Positions 33,498 to 42,851 of a stretch of DNA of 64,000 nucleotides are shown piece after piece. The notes under the pieces are model-generated. The model had not been told where the DNA came from. It made no database searches and was given only the letters and a program-made list of their open reading frames with translations. Numbering within the stretch: position 1 is the first letter of the stretch; the number at the start of each line of letters is the position of its first letter. The position numbers and the translations under genes are program-made. This stretch comes from Echinicola arenosa (GTDB taxonomy: Bacteria > Bacteroidota > Bacteroidia > Cytophagales > Cyclobacteriaceae), in the NCBI RefSeq assembly GCF_014841125.1, contig NZ_JACYTQ010000004.1, forward strand, positions 124,001-188,000, read 5' to 3'.

Positions 33498-36400
33498 ATG
33501 ATGTTTAAGAAATTAATCAATTTCATAGGAACAGTTTTGTTGATTCCTATGGTAAATTATGCTCAGGTAGATGCCAAGATCGCTCAATTTCCAGATGTAT
33601 CAGCTACCCAAATTACCTTCAGTTACGGTGGTGATATTTGGGTGGTGCCAAAAACGGGAGGTTTGGCCAATAGGCTGACTACTTCTGCAGGAACAGAATC
33701 CTTTCCCAAATTTTCCCCTGATGGGAATTCTATCGCCTTTAGTGGAGTTTACAACGGAAATGGCGATGTCTATGTGATGCCAGTAAAGGGTGGGATGCCC
33801 GAGCGCCTCACTTATCACGGAATGGGTGATCGTGTGACAGATTGGTTTAGCGATGGAAAGCATATCCTTTTTACCTCATCCAGAGAAAGTGAGAAGCAAC
33901 GTTTCAGTCAGTTTTATAAAGTGCCAGCCTCGGGAGGAATGCCGGAGAAACTCCCAGTGCCTTATGGCGAGTTTGGAATGATTTCTCCAGATGGAGAACA
34001 GATTGCCTATACCCCTAAGAGTAGGGCTTTCAGAACCTGGAAGCGCTACAAAGGAGGCATGGCCACTGATATTTATACTTTTAATCTTACTGATAATTCT
34101 TCTGAAAATATCAGCGAGAGTATTTACAATGACGAATTCCCGATGTATACTTCGGACAAGATTTACTTTTTGTCTGACCGCGGAGAAAATAGAAGAAACA
34201 ATATCTACAGTTATGACCTGAGCTCTAAAGCAATCGATCAGGTGACAGATTTTAGTGAGTTCGATGTCATGTTTCCTAGTATAGGAGAGGAAGAAATCGT
34301 GTTTACTGCAGGAGGCAAGATTTACTTGTTGGACTTAACAACCGAAGCACATTATGAAGTACCCATACAGGTCAGTTCAGATGTGGCATCTTTGATGCCC
34401 AGGAAAGAGAATGTAAAAGACTACATCCAGAATGTATGGCTTTCACATGATGGAAACAGAGCTATATTTGAGGCTCGGGGGGAACTATTTTCCGTGCCTG
34501 CCAAAGATGGCCCTGTAATTAACCTGACTCAAACTTCCGGTGTGGCCGAACGTTATCCATCCTGGTCACCTGATGGTAAATACATTGCTTACTGGAGTGA
34601 TCGTTCCGGTGAATATGAGTTGACCATTAAAGATATGGAGAATGGTGGAGAGGAAAAGGAGTTGAGCTCTTATGGTGCTGGGTATAGGTATCAGCCATAT
34701 TGGTCACCCAATAGTAAAAAAGTAGCCTTCGTCGATAAGGCAATGGATATTTATATCTATGATATGGAGACCAATGAAACCAGTCATGTGGACAAGCAAA
34801 AATACCTTTACCAGTATAATCTGGAAAATTTTACAGTGGCTTGGTCTCCTGACAGCCACTACCTGGCTTTTGAGAAAAATCTTAACAACCTGAATAATTC
34901 CATTGCGATCTTTGATACACAATCCGGTGAGCTGCATGAAGTGACGTCTGGCTTTTACAGTGATCGAAATCCAGTGTTTGATCCAGAAGGAAAATACTTG
35001 TATTTCTTTACCAATCGAGAATTTGATCCCATCTACAGTGATTTTGAAGGTGCTTGGATATATGCCAACTCCACACAAATCGCTGCGCTTCCTTTAGAAA
35101 AAGCAACAGCTTCTCCTTTGGCACCAAAAAATGATACCACTTCTGTAAAAGAAGAAGAGAAAGCGGATGCTGAAAAAGAGAAGAAAGAGAAAAAGGGAGA
35201 TAAGAAGAAAGACGATGAAAGTAACGGTGATGAGAAGTCCGTAAAAATTGATTGGGATGGAATGGAGCAGCGACTGGTGGTACTTCCTGTTTCAGCTGGC
35301 AACTACAGTATGCTAAACGCAGTCAAAGGAAAAGTACTCTATCTTAAACACCCTCAAAGTGGGGCCACTTCTCTTCAGTATTACGATATCGCTGAGCGCG
35401 AAGAAAAGGCGGTTATTGAAAACGTAAATGGTTATAGACTTTCAGCAGATGGAGAGAAGGCCTTAGTGGTGTCAAGAGGTGCTTTTGGAGTGATCAGCAT
35501 TGGTGGAGACAAGAAATTGGAAGACAAAATGCCTACGGACAAGATGGAAATGACCTTAGTGCCCAAAGAAGAATGGAGACAAATTTTTAATGATGCATGG
35601 AGGTTAGAGCGTGACTTCTTTTATGATCCCAATATGCATGGCGTGGACTGGGAAGCCATGCGCGACCAATATGGTAAGTTGATTGATAATGCCATTACCC
35701 GTGAGGATATAAATTATATAATTGGAGAACTGATAGGTGAGATCAGTGCTTCTCATACTTACCGGGGCGGTGGAGACACAGAGCATGCAAACACAAAGTC
35801 AGTAGGTTATCTTGGCATTGATTGGGGAGTGAAGGATGATGCTTATTATGTAAAGAAAATCATTCGTGGAGCCCCTTGGGACAATGAAGCTCGATCACCT
35901 TTGGATCAAGCAGGTGTAGATGTAAATGAAGGAGACTTTATTTTAGCAGTGAATGGCGTGGCCATGGATCTTTCAAAAGACCCTTGGGCAGCTTTCGAAG
36001 ATTTAGCAGGTGAAACCGTAGAGTTGACAGTGAACGATGCGGCCAGCTTGGAGGGAGCCAAAAAAGTAGTTGTGAAAACAATGGACAGTGAAACCCGCTT
36101 GAGAAATTTGGCTTGGATAGAGGCCAATAGAAAAAGAGTGGAGGAAGCAACGGATGGAAAGATCGGTTATATTTATGTGCCTAGCACTGGCTTGGATGGA
36201 CAATATGAACTGACAAGGATGTTTTACGGACAGTTCAATAAGGAGGGATTGATCATTGATGAAAGATTCAATAACGGAGGGCAAATACCTGATCGCTTTA
36301 TTGAGTTGTTGAACAGAAAGCCTTTGGCTTTTTGGGCAGTTCGGGATGGGGAGACCTGGCAATGGCCGCAGGTAGCTAATTTTGGTCCCAAGGTGATGCT

Positions 36401-36755
36401 GATCAATGGTTGGAGTGGTTCTGGAGGAGATGCTTTTCCAGACTATTTTAGAAAAGCTGGCCTCGGACCGCTAATTGGCACTAGGACCTGGGGTGGATTG
36501 ATTGGGATTTCTGGAGCTCCTACTTTGATTGATGGGGGTTCAGTTACAGTACCGACTTTCAGAATGTTTGACCCTGATGGAGGGTGGTTTAAGGAAGGAC
36601 ATGGAGTGGATCCAGATATTGAAGTGCTAGAAGACCCTACTGCTTTGGCCAACGGCACTGATCCACAATTGGAAAAAGCCATAGAAGAAGCCATGAAGTT
36701 GCTTCAAGAGCATCCGCCGATAAAGCCAACCGTACCTGAATACGAAGTGAAATAA
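33498..36755 (+). CDS. Tricorn-type S41 family protease with PD40 repeats
   Basis: A 1085-residue secreted peptidase. After a signal peptide (MMFKKLINFIGTVLLIPMVNYAQ) come two beta-propeller blocks of PD40/WD40-like repeats (for example FPKFSPDGNSIAFSG, YPSWSPDGKYIAYWS, VFDPEGKYLYFFTN). A highly charged linker near residues 550-585 (runs of Glu and Lys), a PDZ-like domain and the S41 protease domain follow. The C-terminal protease part has ASHTYRGGG, with the likely catalytic His, and NGWSGSGGDAFPDYF near residue 975, with the likely catalytic Ser. The layout is that of archaeal tricorn protease, here exported. An upstream in-frame ATG at 33435 would put 21 residues before the signal peptide. 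Confidence 0.9.
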   Translation: MMFKKLINFIGTVLLIPMVNYAQVDAKIAQFPDVSATQITFSYGGDIWVVPKTGGLANRLTTSAGTESFPKFSPDGNSIAFSGVYNGNGDVYVMPVKGGMPERLTYHGMGDRVTDWFSDGKHILFTSSRESEKQRFSQFYKVPASGGMPEKLPVPYGEFGMISPDGEQIAYTPKSRAFRTWKRYKGGMATDIYTFNLTDNSSENISESIYNDEFPMYTSDKIYFLSDRGENRRNNIYSYDLSSKAIDQVTDFSEFDVMFPSIGEEEIVFTAGGKIYLLDLTTEAHYEVPIQVSSDVASLMPRKENVKDYIQNVWLSHDGNRAIFEARGELFSVPAKDGPVINLTQTSGVAERYPSWSPDGKYIAYWSDRSGEYELTIKDMENGGEEKELSSYGAGYRYQPYWSPNSKKVAFVDKAMDIYIYDMETNETSHVDKQKYLYQYNLENFTVAWSPDSHYLAFEKNLNNLNNSIAIFDTQSGELHEVTSGFYSDRNPVFDPEGKYLYFFTNREFDPIYSDFEGAWIYANSTQIAALPLEKATASPLAPKNDTTSVKEEEKADAEKEKKEKKGDKKKDDESNGDEKSVKIDWDGMEQRLVVLPVSAGNYSMLNAVKGKVLYLKHPQSGATSLQYYDIAEREEKAVIENVNGYRLSADGEKALVVSRGAFGVISIGGDKKLEDKMPTDKMEMTLVPKEEWRQIFNDAWRLERDFFYDPNMHGVDWEAMRDQYGKLIDNAITREDINYIIGELIGEISASHTYRGGGDTEHANTKSVGYLGIDWGVKDDAYYVKKIIRGAPWDNEARSPLDQAGVDVNEGDFILAVNGVAMDLSKDPWAAFEDLAGETVELTVNDAASLEGAKKVVVKTMDSETRLRNLAWIEANRKRVEEATDGKIGYIYVPSTGLDGQYELTRMFYGQFNKEGLIIDERFNNGGQIPDRFIELLNRKPLAFWAVRDGETWQWPQVANFGPKVMLINGWSGSGGDAFPDYFRKAGLGPLIGTRTWGGLIGISGAPTLIDGGSVTVPTFRMFDPDGGWFKEGHGVDPDIEVLEDPTALANGTDPQLEKAIEEAMKLLQEHPPIKPTVPEYEVK

Positions 36756-36779
36756 AAACTTATTATAGAAAATTAGAGA

Positions 36780-36808
36780 AACCAGTCAAGCTACTTGGCT
36801 GGTTTTTT
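36780..36808 (+). terminator. Terminator after the S41 protease
   Basis: AACCAGTCAAG, CTA, CTTGGCTGGTT with one mismatch, followed by T4. Confidence 0.78.
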
Positions 36809-36943
36809 GTTTGGATTTGCAGAAAATGATGTTCCCGGATGAAACTTCTTTCGAAAATAAATTCAGGATTTGAAAAGGCTTCTTCATTGAAGAACCTATT
36901 TATTTTTAGTATTTTAATTGATGATTCCACATAAGCAGCACCT

Positions 36944-38008
36944 ATGACTTTATTGATCCTTTACCTCTTCTTGGCCATTGGTATATCTTTTTTATGTTCG
37001 GCATTGGAGGCTGCGCTTTTAAGCATCACCCCTTCCTATATTGCATCACAACAAGAAAAGGGGAAGGATTATGCGAGGAAATTGATGAAATTAAAGGAGA
37101 ATATCAATCAACCTCTGGCCGCGATTCTATCTTTTAATACCATTGCCCATACGGTAGGGGCAGCTGGAGTGGGCGCTCAGGCGGTTGAGGTCTTCGGACA
37201 ACAATATTTTGGGTGGATTTCTGCTGGTTTGACCATTGCCATTTTGATCTTTTCAGAAATTATTCCCAAGTCCATTGGAGCAAATTACTGGAAACAGCTT
37301 GCACCTTATATTGGAGGGATATTGAAAGTGATGATTTATGGACTATATCCATTGGTGAAAATTTCCGAGTTTTTGACCCGTTTTTTTAAAACAGAGGAGC
37401 ACCATACCATGAGTCGTGAGGAGCTTTCAGCAATGGCCAGTATTGCCACTAAAGAGGGGGTTTTTCAAGAAGGAGAATCAAAAATTATCCATAACTTAAT
37501 TCGATTTAGATCTATTTTGGTAGCCAGTGTCATGACACCGAGGACGGTGACAGTGGCCCTTGAACAAGAAGAGACAGTAAAGGATTTTTATGCCAAAAAA
37601 GAATCTCGGAGGTTTTCCCGTTTTCCCATTTATGATGGTACAATCGACAATATCAATGGATATATCATAAAGCATGATGTCTTGGCAGAGCTGGCCGAGG
37701 ATCATTTTGAGATGAAATTAAAAGAGCTGAAACGAGAAATTATGGTGGTGTATGAACATTATCCTATCCCATCTGTTTTGGAAATGATGTTGAACAAGAG
37801 AGAACATATAGCTTTGGTGGTGGATAAATATGGTGGGATGTCGGGGATTGTAACTTTAGAAGATATTTTGGAAACACTGCTTGGGATGGAGATTCAAGAT
37901 GAAAGCGATGAAGAAAAAGATATGCAGCTTTTGGCCAGAAATCAGTGGGAGGCAAGGGCAAAAAAGATGGGGTTGATCTTCGATAAGCCCAGCGAAAATA
38001 TCGATTAA
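36944..38008 (+). CDS. CNNM/CorC-type protein (DUF21 + CBS pair)
   Basis: A 354-residue membrane protein. Residues 1-180 are the CNNM transmembrane domain (DUF21) with four helices (ALEAALLSITPSYIASQQEKG, IAHTVGAAGVGAQAV, IFSEIIPKSIGANYW). Two CBS domains follow (about residues 205-320; VMTPRTVTVALEQEE and REHIALVVDKYGGMSGIVTLEDILETLLG). The C-terminal CorC/HlyC domain of many homologues is missing. Family proteins are implicated in magnesium/cobalt resistance. The C-terminus is short and acidic. Confidence 0.88.
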   Translation: MTLLILYLFLAIGISFLCSALEAALLSITPSYIASQQEKGKDYARKLMKLKENINQPLAAILSFNTIAHTVGAAGVGAQAVEVFGQQYFGWISAGLTIAILIFSEIIPKSIGANYWKQLAPYIGGILKVMIYGLYPLVKISEFLTRFFKTEEHHTMSREELSAMASIATKEGVFQEGESKIIHNLIRFRSILVASVMTPRTVTVALEQEETVKDFYAKKESRRFSRFPIYDGTIDNINGYIIKHDVLAELAEDHFEMKLKELKREIMVVYEHYPIPSVLEMMLNKREHIALVVDKYGGMSGIVTLEDILETLLGMEIQDESDEEKDMQLLARNQWEARAKKMGLIFDKPSENID

Positions 38009-38167
38009 CATCTAAAAGGCCCAAGAGATATTAACTATCTTTGATCAACGGTCTTAGTGGGGGCACTTGAGTCGTATGCTGATATTAACAGATGGGGAAT
38101 ATATTTGTTAGAATAACAGAGTCTAAATGTAAAAAGTAAGAAATAAAGGATATTAATCAAGATTTTT

Positions 38168-39301
38168 ATGGAGAAGAAATATCCCAGTAGTATCATACTG
38201 GCTTCGAAGCTTATCGTCCTGTTTTTGACCATCGCAATGGCCCACTTTCTCAAGAGTGTTTTGGTGCCCATGATGTTTGCACTGATCATTTCGATCATGC
38301 TCTATCCGCTTTGTAATCTACTTGAAAGAATAAAATTTCCCAGAGCGGCAGCTTCCATAGTGTCAGTCATTGTAGCCACCTTGGTGCTTTCTGGTTTGAT
38401 GTACTTTATCGTTCATCAAGTGATTGTGATCGGAAAGGATGGTCAGGATATCGCTACCAATTTTGCGAATATTTATGATAGCATCCAGAAGTGGTTCGAA
38501 GGTAAGTTTGGTTTGGAGCCTGGGCAATTGACCAACCAGATCAGAGAAGAAGCCCATAAGTCCGTCTCAAACATTGGGAAATACCTCACTACCGTTTTCA
38601 GTTCTGCTGGAGGTACTTTGGCCAATGGCGTTTTGGTACCATTATATACTTTCTTTTTCCTTTATTATAGGGATTTCTTTAAGGATTTTCTTATTCAGGC
38701 AGCCAAGGGAGCCCCTGCTGAAAAAGTGGTCGAAACCATTAGCAGGATTTACCATGTTATCCAAAGTTATTTGTTGGGACTGGTGACCGTAATGGGAATT
38801 GTGGCTATTCTAAATACAGTTGGATTATTAGTGATGGGAATTGAGTATGCCTGGTTTTTTGGGACTCTGGCCGCCATACTTATTTTGATTCCTTATATCG
38901 GTGTGGCTATTGGCTCTCTGGTTCCGGCATTGTATGCTTTGGCGACCATGGACAGCTCTTGGTATGCGCTGGGTGTGATTGGCTGGTTTCAGGTAGTCCA
39001 GTTTCTGGAAGGAAATTTTATCACTCCAAATATTGTAGGTGGAAAGGTGAGTTTGAACCCTTTGATAGCCATTGTTTCTTTAATCTTGGGAGGGATGCTC
39101 TTTGGCTTGGGGGGCTTGATTTTAGCAATTCCAATGGTAGCTGTGATCAAAATTGTTTTTGATATGACAGAAGCTACCCAGCCTTTTAGCTTTTTGATCG
39201 GAGAGCCTGATGAAGAACATTTACACCGTGACTCTTTCGAAAAACTTATGGATAAACATGAGGTCAATAAGAAAAAGGAAGGTTCTTCATTAAAAGATTA
39301 G
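38168..39301 (+). CDS. AI-2E family transporter
   Basis: A 377-residue protein with eight hydrophobic helices, the UPF0118/AI-2E layout: paired helices at the N-terminus (LASKLIVLFLTIAMAHFLKSVLVPMMFA), a central soluble region (about residues 110-170), then the conserved cluster VQFLEGNFITPNIVGGKVSLNPL before the last helices. Family members export small solutes or act as Na+/H+ antiporters; only a few transport AI-2. It ends 90 bases before the potassium channel gene. Confidence 0.88.
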   Translation: MEKKYPSSIILASKLIVLFLTIAMAHFLKSVLVPMMFALIISIMLYPLCNLLERIKFPRAAASIVSVIVATLVLSGLMYFIVHQVIVIGKDGQDIATNFANIYDSIQKWFEGKFGLEPGQLTNQIREEAHKSVSNIGKYLTTVFSSAGGTLANGVLVPLYTFFFLYYRDFFKDFLIQAAKGAPAEKVVETISRIYHVIQSYLLGLVTVMGIVAILNTVGLLVMGIEYAWFFGTLAAILILIPYIGVAIGSLVPALYALATMDSSWYALGVIGWFQVVQFLEGNFITPNIVGGKVSLNPLIAIVSLILGGMLFGLGGLILAIPMVAVIKIVFDMTEATQPFSFLIGEPDEEHLHRDSFEKLMDKHEVNKKKEGSSLKD

Positions 39302-39391
39302 CAGATTGATTTTTTGATGCATTTTTAAATTAATTAGCCAGACGGCTTTCAAGGGAAGCCCAAAAATGGCAGCTATGAATGTAGATAAACA

Positions 39392-40201
39392 ATGAAACTG
39401 ACAAGGAAAAGACTGGCACATATTGTTTTTGAATCAGATGATGCAGCATCCAAACGTTTCGATGTAGTTCTATTGATCGCTATTCTTGGCAGTGTTACGA
39501 TTACGGTATTGGATTCTGTTCGAAAGCTCCATGATGCTTATGGTACTATTTTCTATATGATGGAATGGGCTTTTACGATTCTTTTTACCATGGAGTATAT
39601 TTTGAGGGTTTGGCTTAGTCGAAGAACCACTGGTTATGTGCTGAGCTTTTATGGGCTAGTGGACTTGTTAGCCATATTGCCAACCTATATCAGTTTGGTG
39701 GTGGCCAATAGTCATTTTCTGGCTGTGGTCAGGGCCCTTAGGTTTTTGAGGGTGTTGAGGGTCTTAAAGCTGGGGCGGTATATGCGAGAGGCTCAGATGC
39801 TGACAGAAGCCTTGCATAATAGCCGGATGAAAATACAGATTTTCCTTGGCTCTGTGATTACCATTATTTTGGTGATGGGTACGGTGATGTTTTTCATTGA
39901 AGGGCCTGAAAGTGGTTTTACCAGTATTCCCATGGCTATGTATTGGGCCATTGTTACTTTGACCACTGTGGGTTATGGTGACATTTCTCCTATGACGCCG
40001 CTGGGACAGTTTATGGCTTCATTGATTATGCTTTTAGGCTATGCGATCATCGCAGTACCTACAGGTATAGTGACTTCTGAGATCAATGCAGCCAAAAACA
40101 AAAAGAGAAATTCAGATGATCAAAGAACCTGTCATACTTGCCATGCTGGCAATCATGATGAGGATGCTTACCATTGCAAATATTGTGGAACCAGGCTTTA
40201 G
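39392..40201 (+). CDS. Voltage-gated potassium channel with C-terminal zinc ribbon
   Basis: A 269-residue six-helix ion channel. Helix S4 has regularly spaced basic residues (Arg114, Arg117, Arg120, Arg123, Lys126, Arg129), and the selectivity filter is TTVGYGD (residues 191-197), specific for K+. S1-S3 lie at residues about 22-105, and S6 at about 205-228. Unusually, the cytoplasmic C-terminus ends in a four-cysteine zinc-ribbon-like motif: Cys247-x2-Cys250 and Cys262-x2-Cys265. The gene lies 69 bases before a TrkH/KtrB gene, so the two K+ systems are probably co-expressed. Confidence 0.88.
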   Translation: MKLTRKRLAHIVFESDDAASKRFDVVLLIAILGSVTITVLDSVRKLHDAYGTIFYMMEWAFTILFTMEYILRVWLSRRTTGYVLSFYGLVDLLAILPTYISLVVANSHFLAVVRALRFLRVLRVLKLGRYMREAQMLTEALHNSRMKIQIFLGSVITIILVMGTVMFFIEGPESGFTSIPMAMYWAIVTLTTVGYGDISPMTPLGQFMASLIMLLGYAIIAVPTGIVTSEINAAKNKKRNSDDQRTCHTCHAGNHDEDAYHCKYCGTRL

Positions 40202-40270
40202 CATATTTGACTTGGAAAATTTAAAAAACTTGAGTAGTTCACCTACCTTTACCGCATTCAAGAAACAAGC

Positions 40271-42049
40271 ATGAATGTAAATAAAAAGCTTTTAAAAGGA
40301 GTATTGGAAAAGGCAATCATGGTGCTTAGCTTTATTAGCTTTGCCTTAGTGGTTTATGAAGAAGGCTTTAAAAAGCCATTTTTGTCCTTGTCGGATTCCC
40401 ATGCCTTATTGAAAACTATTCTTGGTTTTATCTGGTCGGGCTATATAGGGCTTTATTTTTTTGCAAAAGCAGGTTCAGGGTTTTCTAAAAAGCGAATTTC
40501 AGAGCTTGCTCTGATTTTCATGATCAGTTTGATTTTGATTTTCATATTTACCGATTATTCCATTCCTACTTTTTCAGCAATTACCCAGATCACGACAGAT
40601 CGTTTTTTGGTGGATTTGCTTGTGGCAGTGGTTTTTTTAATAGAACTGTCCAAAGTCAGCTTGGGAGTAAATGAACTCAAGCTAAATCCTCCATTAATAT
40701 TTTTGCTTAGCTTCTTTGTGTTGATCATTATTGGGACAGTATTGTTGATGCTGCCCAATGCTACCTATCAGCCCATTCATTTGGTAGATGCCATATTTAC
40801 ATCGACAAGTGCCGTTTGTGTGACGGGACTTATAGTGCTGGATACCGCCAAAGACTTTACCATTTTCGGGCAGTTGATCATTCTGTTTTTGTTCCAGTTG
40901 GGTGGATTGGGTATGATGACCTTTACGAGCTTTTTTGGTTTTTTCTTTAGAGGAAGCTTCAGCATCCAGAATCAACTGTTTTTGAGGGATTTTATCAATG
41001 AAGAAAACTTTGGCCAGATTTTTAATACCCTGCTTAAAGTAATTCTTTTCACCTTTTTGGTAGAAGGAGTGGGGGCGGTACTGATCTTCCTTTCATTGGA
41101 CAAAGAACTATTTGAAAGCACTGGAGGGATGATTTTCTTTTCCATCTTTCACAGTGTTTCTGGCTTTTGCAATGCGGGCTTTAGTATCTTAAGTGACGGC
41201 TTGTACCAAGAAGGCTTTAGGGATAATTACAACATGCACCTGATTCTGGCTTTTTCAATTGTTTTGGGAGGAATAGGCTTTCCCGTTGTGCTAAGTTATT
41301 ATGGTTATTTGAAACATCTTATAAGAGGGTTATATAGGAAAGTCCTGTATGGAGAAAGTTATAGGCATTTGCCACGAGTGGTTAATGTAGGTACCCGATT
41401 AGTAATGCTCACTACAGGGTTACTTTTATTGGTGGGTTTCGTGCTATATTGGGTTTTGGAGGAAGAAAATACACTAGCAGGACTAAGTGGTTATGGTAAA
41501 GTGGTAACGGCAATATTCGGTGCGGTAACACCGAGGACTGCCGGTTTCAACACGGTGGATATGACAAATATGGCCATTCCGACAGTTTTGGTTTATCTCT
41601 TATTGATGTGGATAGGTGCATCGCCGGGGTCTACAGGAGGGGGATTGAAAACCAGTACCTTTGCAGTGGCCATTCTTAGTTCATTCAGTATTGCCAAAGG
41701 CAAGGATCGAGTTGAGGTGTTTAGGAGGGAAATATCCAACACAACCTTACGAAAAGCCTTTGCGGTTACCTTTATGTCGATTATGATGATTGGTGGAGCC
41801 GTGTTCTTTTTGAAGCTTTTCGATAGAGATATCCCTTTATTGAGCGTATTCTTTGAAGCGTTTTCAGCTTTTTCGACTGTGGGGTTAAGCTTAGGAATCA
41901 CAGGAGGGTTGAGCTTTGGAAGTAAATTGGTACTGATTGTAACCATGTTTGTAGGAAGAGTGGGGATTCTTACCTTATTGATTGCGGTCAGCAAGGGCGT
42001 TAAAAATCTTAGCTATCGCTATCCTGAAGAATCAGTGTTTATCACTTGA
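40271..42049 (+). CDS. TrkH/KtrB-family potassium uptake membrane protein
   Basis: A 592-residue K+ translocating subunit. It is longer than usual (about 450-480) because of an N-terminal extension of about 140 residues with some four extra hydrophobic segments. The four filter-loop motifs of the SKT superfamily are seen: SAVCVTGL, SGFCNAGF, TPRTAGFN and SAFSTVGLS. The conserved GASPGSTGGGLK segment follows the third loop. It starts 69 bases after the channel gene and is followed 27 bases later by its TrkA/KtrA regulator. Confidence 0.92.
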   Translation: MNVNKKLLKGVLEKAIMVLSFISFALVVYEEGFKKPFLSLSDSHALLKTILGFIWSGYIGLYFFAKAGSGFSKKRISELALIFMISLILIFIFTDYSIPTFSAITQITTDRFLVDLLVAVVFLIELSKVSLGVNELKLNPPLIFLLSFFVLIIIGTVLLMLPNATYQPIHLVDAIFTSTSAVCVTGLIVLDTAKDFTIFGQLIILFLFQLGGLGMMTFTSFFGFFFRGSFSIQNQLFLRDFINEENFGQIFNTLLKVILFTFLVEGVGAVLIFLSLDKELFESTGGMIFFSIFHSVSGFCNAGFSILSDGLYQEGFRDNYNMHLILAFSIVLGGIGFPVVLSYYGYLKHLIRGLYRKVLYGESYRHLPRVVNVGTRLVMLTTGLLLLVGFVLYWVLEEENTLAGLSGYGKVVTAIFGAVTPRTAGFNTVDMTNMAIPTVLVYLLLMWIGASPGSTGGGLKTSTFAVAILSSFSIAKGKDRVEVFRREISNTTLRKAFAVTFMSIMMIGGAVFFLKLFDRDIPLLSVFFEAFSAFSTVGLSLGITGGLSFGSKLVLIVTMFVGRVGILTLLIAVSKGVKNLSYRYPEESVFIT

Positions 42050-42076
42050 TAGATTGCAACGAAAAACATTATATAT

Positions 42077-42769
42077 ATGAAATTTATCATCGTAGGTATG
42101 GGCAACTTTGGAGCCTATCTGGCTGCTCGATTAACAGACAAAGGTCACGAAGTGATTGGCATCGATAATGATATGAACAAGATTGAGGCTGTTAAAGAAA
42201 AAGTGACCCATACCATTTGTATGAATGCTACCGATAAGCATGCCGTCAAAAATTTACCCATCAAAGAAACAGATGTTGTTTTGATTGCGATTGGAGAGGA
42301 TATGGGAGCTTCGATTATGGCAACAGCTGTTTTCAAAGAATTGCAGGCCAAAAGAATCATTAGTAGGGCCATTACCAATACCCATGAAACCGTGATCAAA
42401 GCCATTGGTGTGGATGAAATTATCCATCCGGAAGAGGAAACAGCAGAGAGGCTTTCCAAAAAGCTGGAGATGAAAGGGGTGATTGACAGCTTTGATATTT
42501 CGGACGGCTATAATATCGTGGAGGTGACAGCTCCAAAAGATTTTGTGGGCAAGACTATCGGTGAAACGGCAGTAAGAAATCGATTCAATGTCAACATTCT
42601 TACCATTATCAAAGTCCGCAATAGGGCTAATCTTTTTGGGAACCTGCAAGAGAGACAAAAGGTACTTGGTGTGGTCAATGCCCAAACCATGATTGAGAAA
42701 AATGATATTTTGGTACTTTTTGGAGATATCAAGGACATCCAAAATATCCTCAACCTTAACGAAGAATAA
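42077..42769 (+). CDS. TrkA/KtrA-family potassium uptake regulatory protein (RCK)
   Basis: Cytoplasmic gating ring protein of the adjacent TrkH/KtrB transporter. The 230 residues hold an RCK_N Rossmann domain (VGMGNFGAYLAARLTDKGHEV, nucleotide binding GxGxxG, and the acidic DND at residues about 33-35) and an RCK_C domain from about residue 145. It is the KtrA size (single RCK) rather than the double-length TrkA. A strong bidirectional terminator lies just downstream. Confidence 0.93.
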   Translation: MKFIIVGMGNFGAYLAARLTDKGHEVIGIDNDMNKIEAVKEKVTHTICMNATDKHAVKNLPIKETDVVLIAIGEDMGASIMATAVFKELQAKRIISRAITNTHETVIKAIGVDEIIHPEEETAERLSKKLEMKGVIDSFDISDGYNIVEVTAPKDFVGKTIGETAVRNRFNVNILTIIKVRNRANLFGNLQERQKVLGVVNAQTMIEKNDILVLFGDIKDIQNILNLNEE

Positions 42770-42792
42770 GTGCTTTTGAAGCTAATACAATT

Positions 42793-42833
42793 AAAAAGCC
42801 CTCTGACAAGTGGAATGGATCAGAGGGCTTTTT
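42793..42833. terminator. Bidirectional terminator between KtrA and lutC genes
   Basis: AAAAAGCCCTCTGA (42793-42806) and TCAGAGGGCTTTTT (42820-42833) are exact complements with a 13-base loop. Both strands have T runs, so it can stop both convergent operons. Confidence 0.88.
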
Positions 42834-42851
42834 CTATGTCAAAGACAATTT

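Noticed and set aside
40086-40274. Open frame across the end of the K+ channel gene and into the TrkH start
   Set aside because: It runs in another frame through the zinc-ribbon codons and has no start signal of its own.
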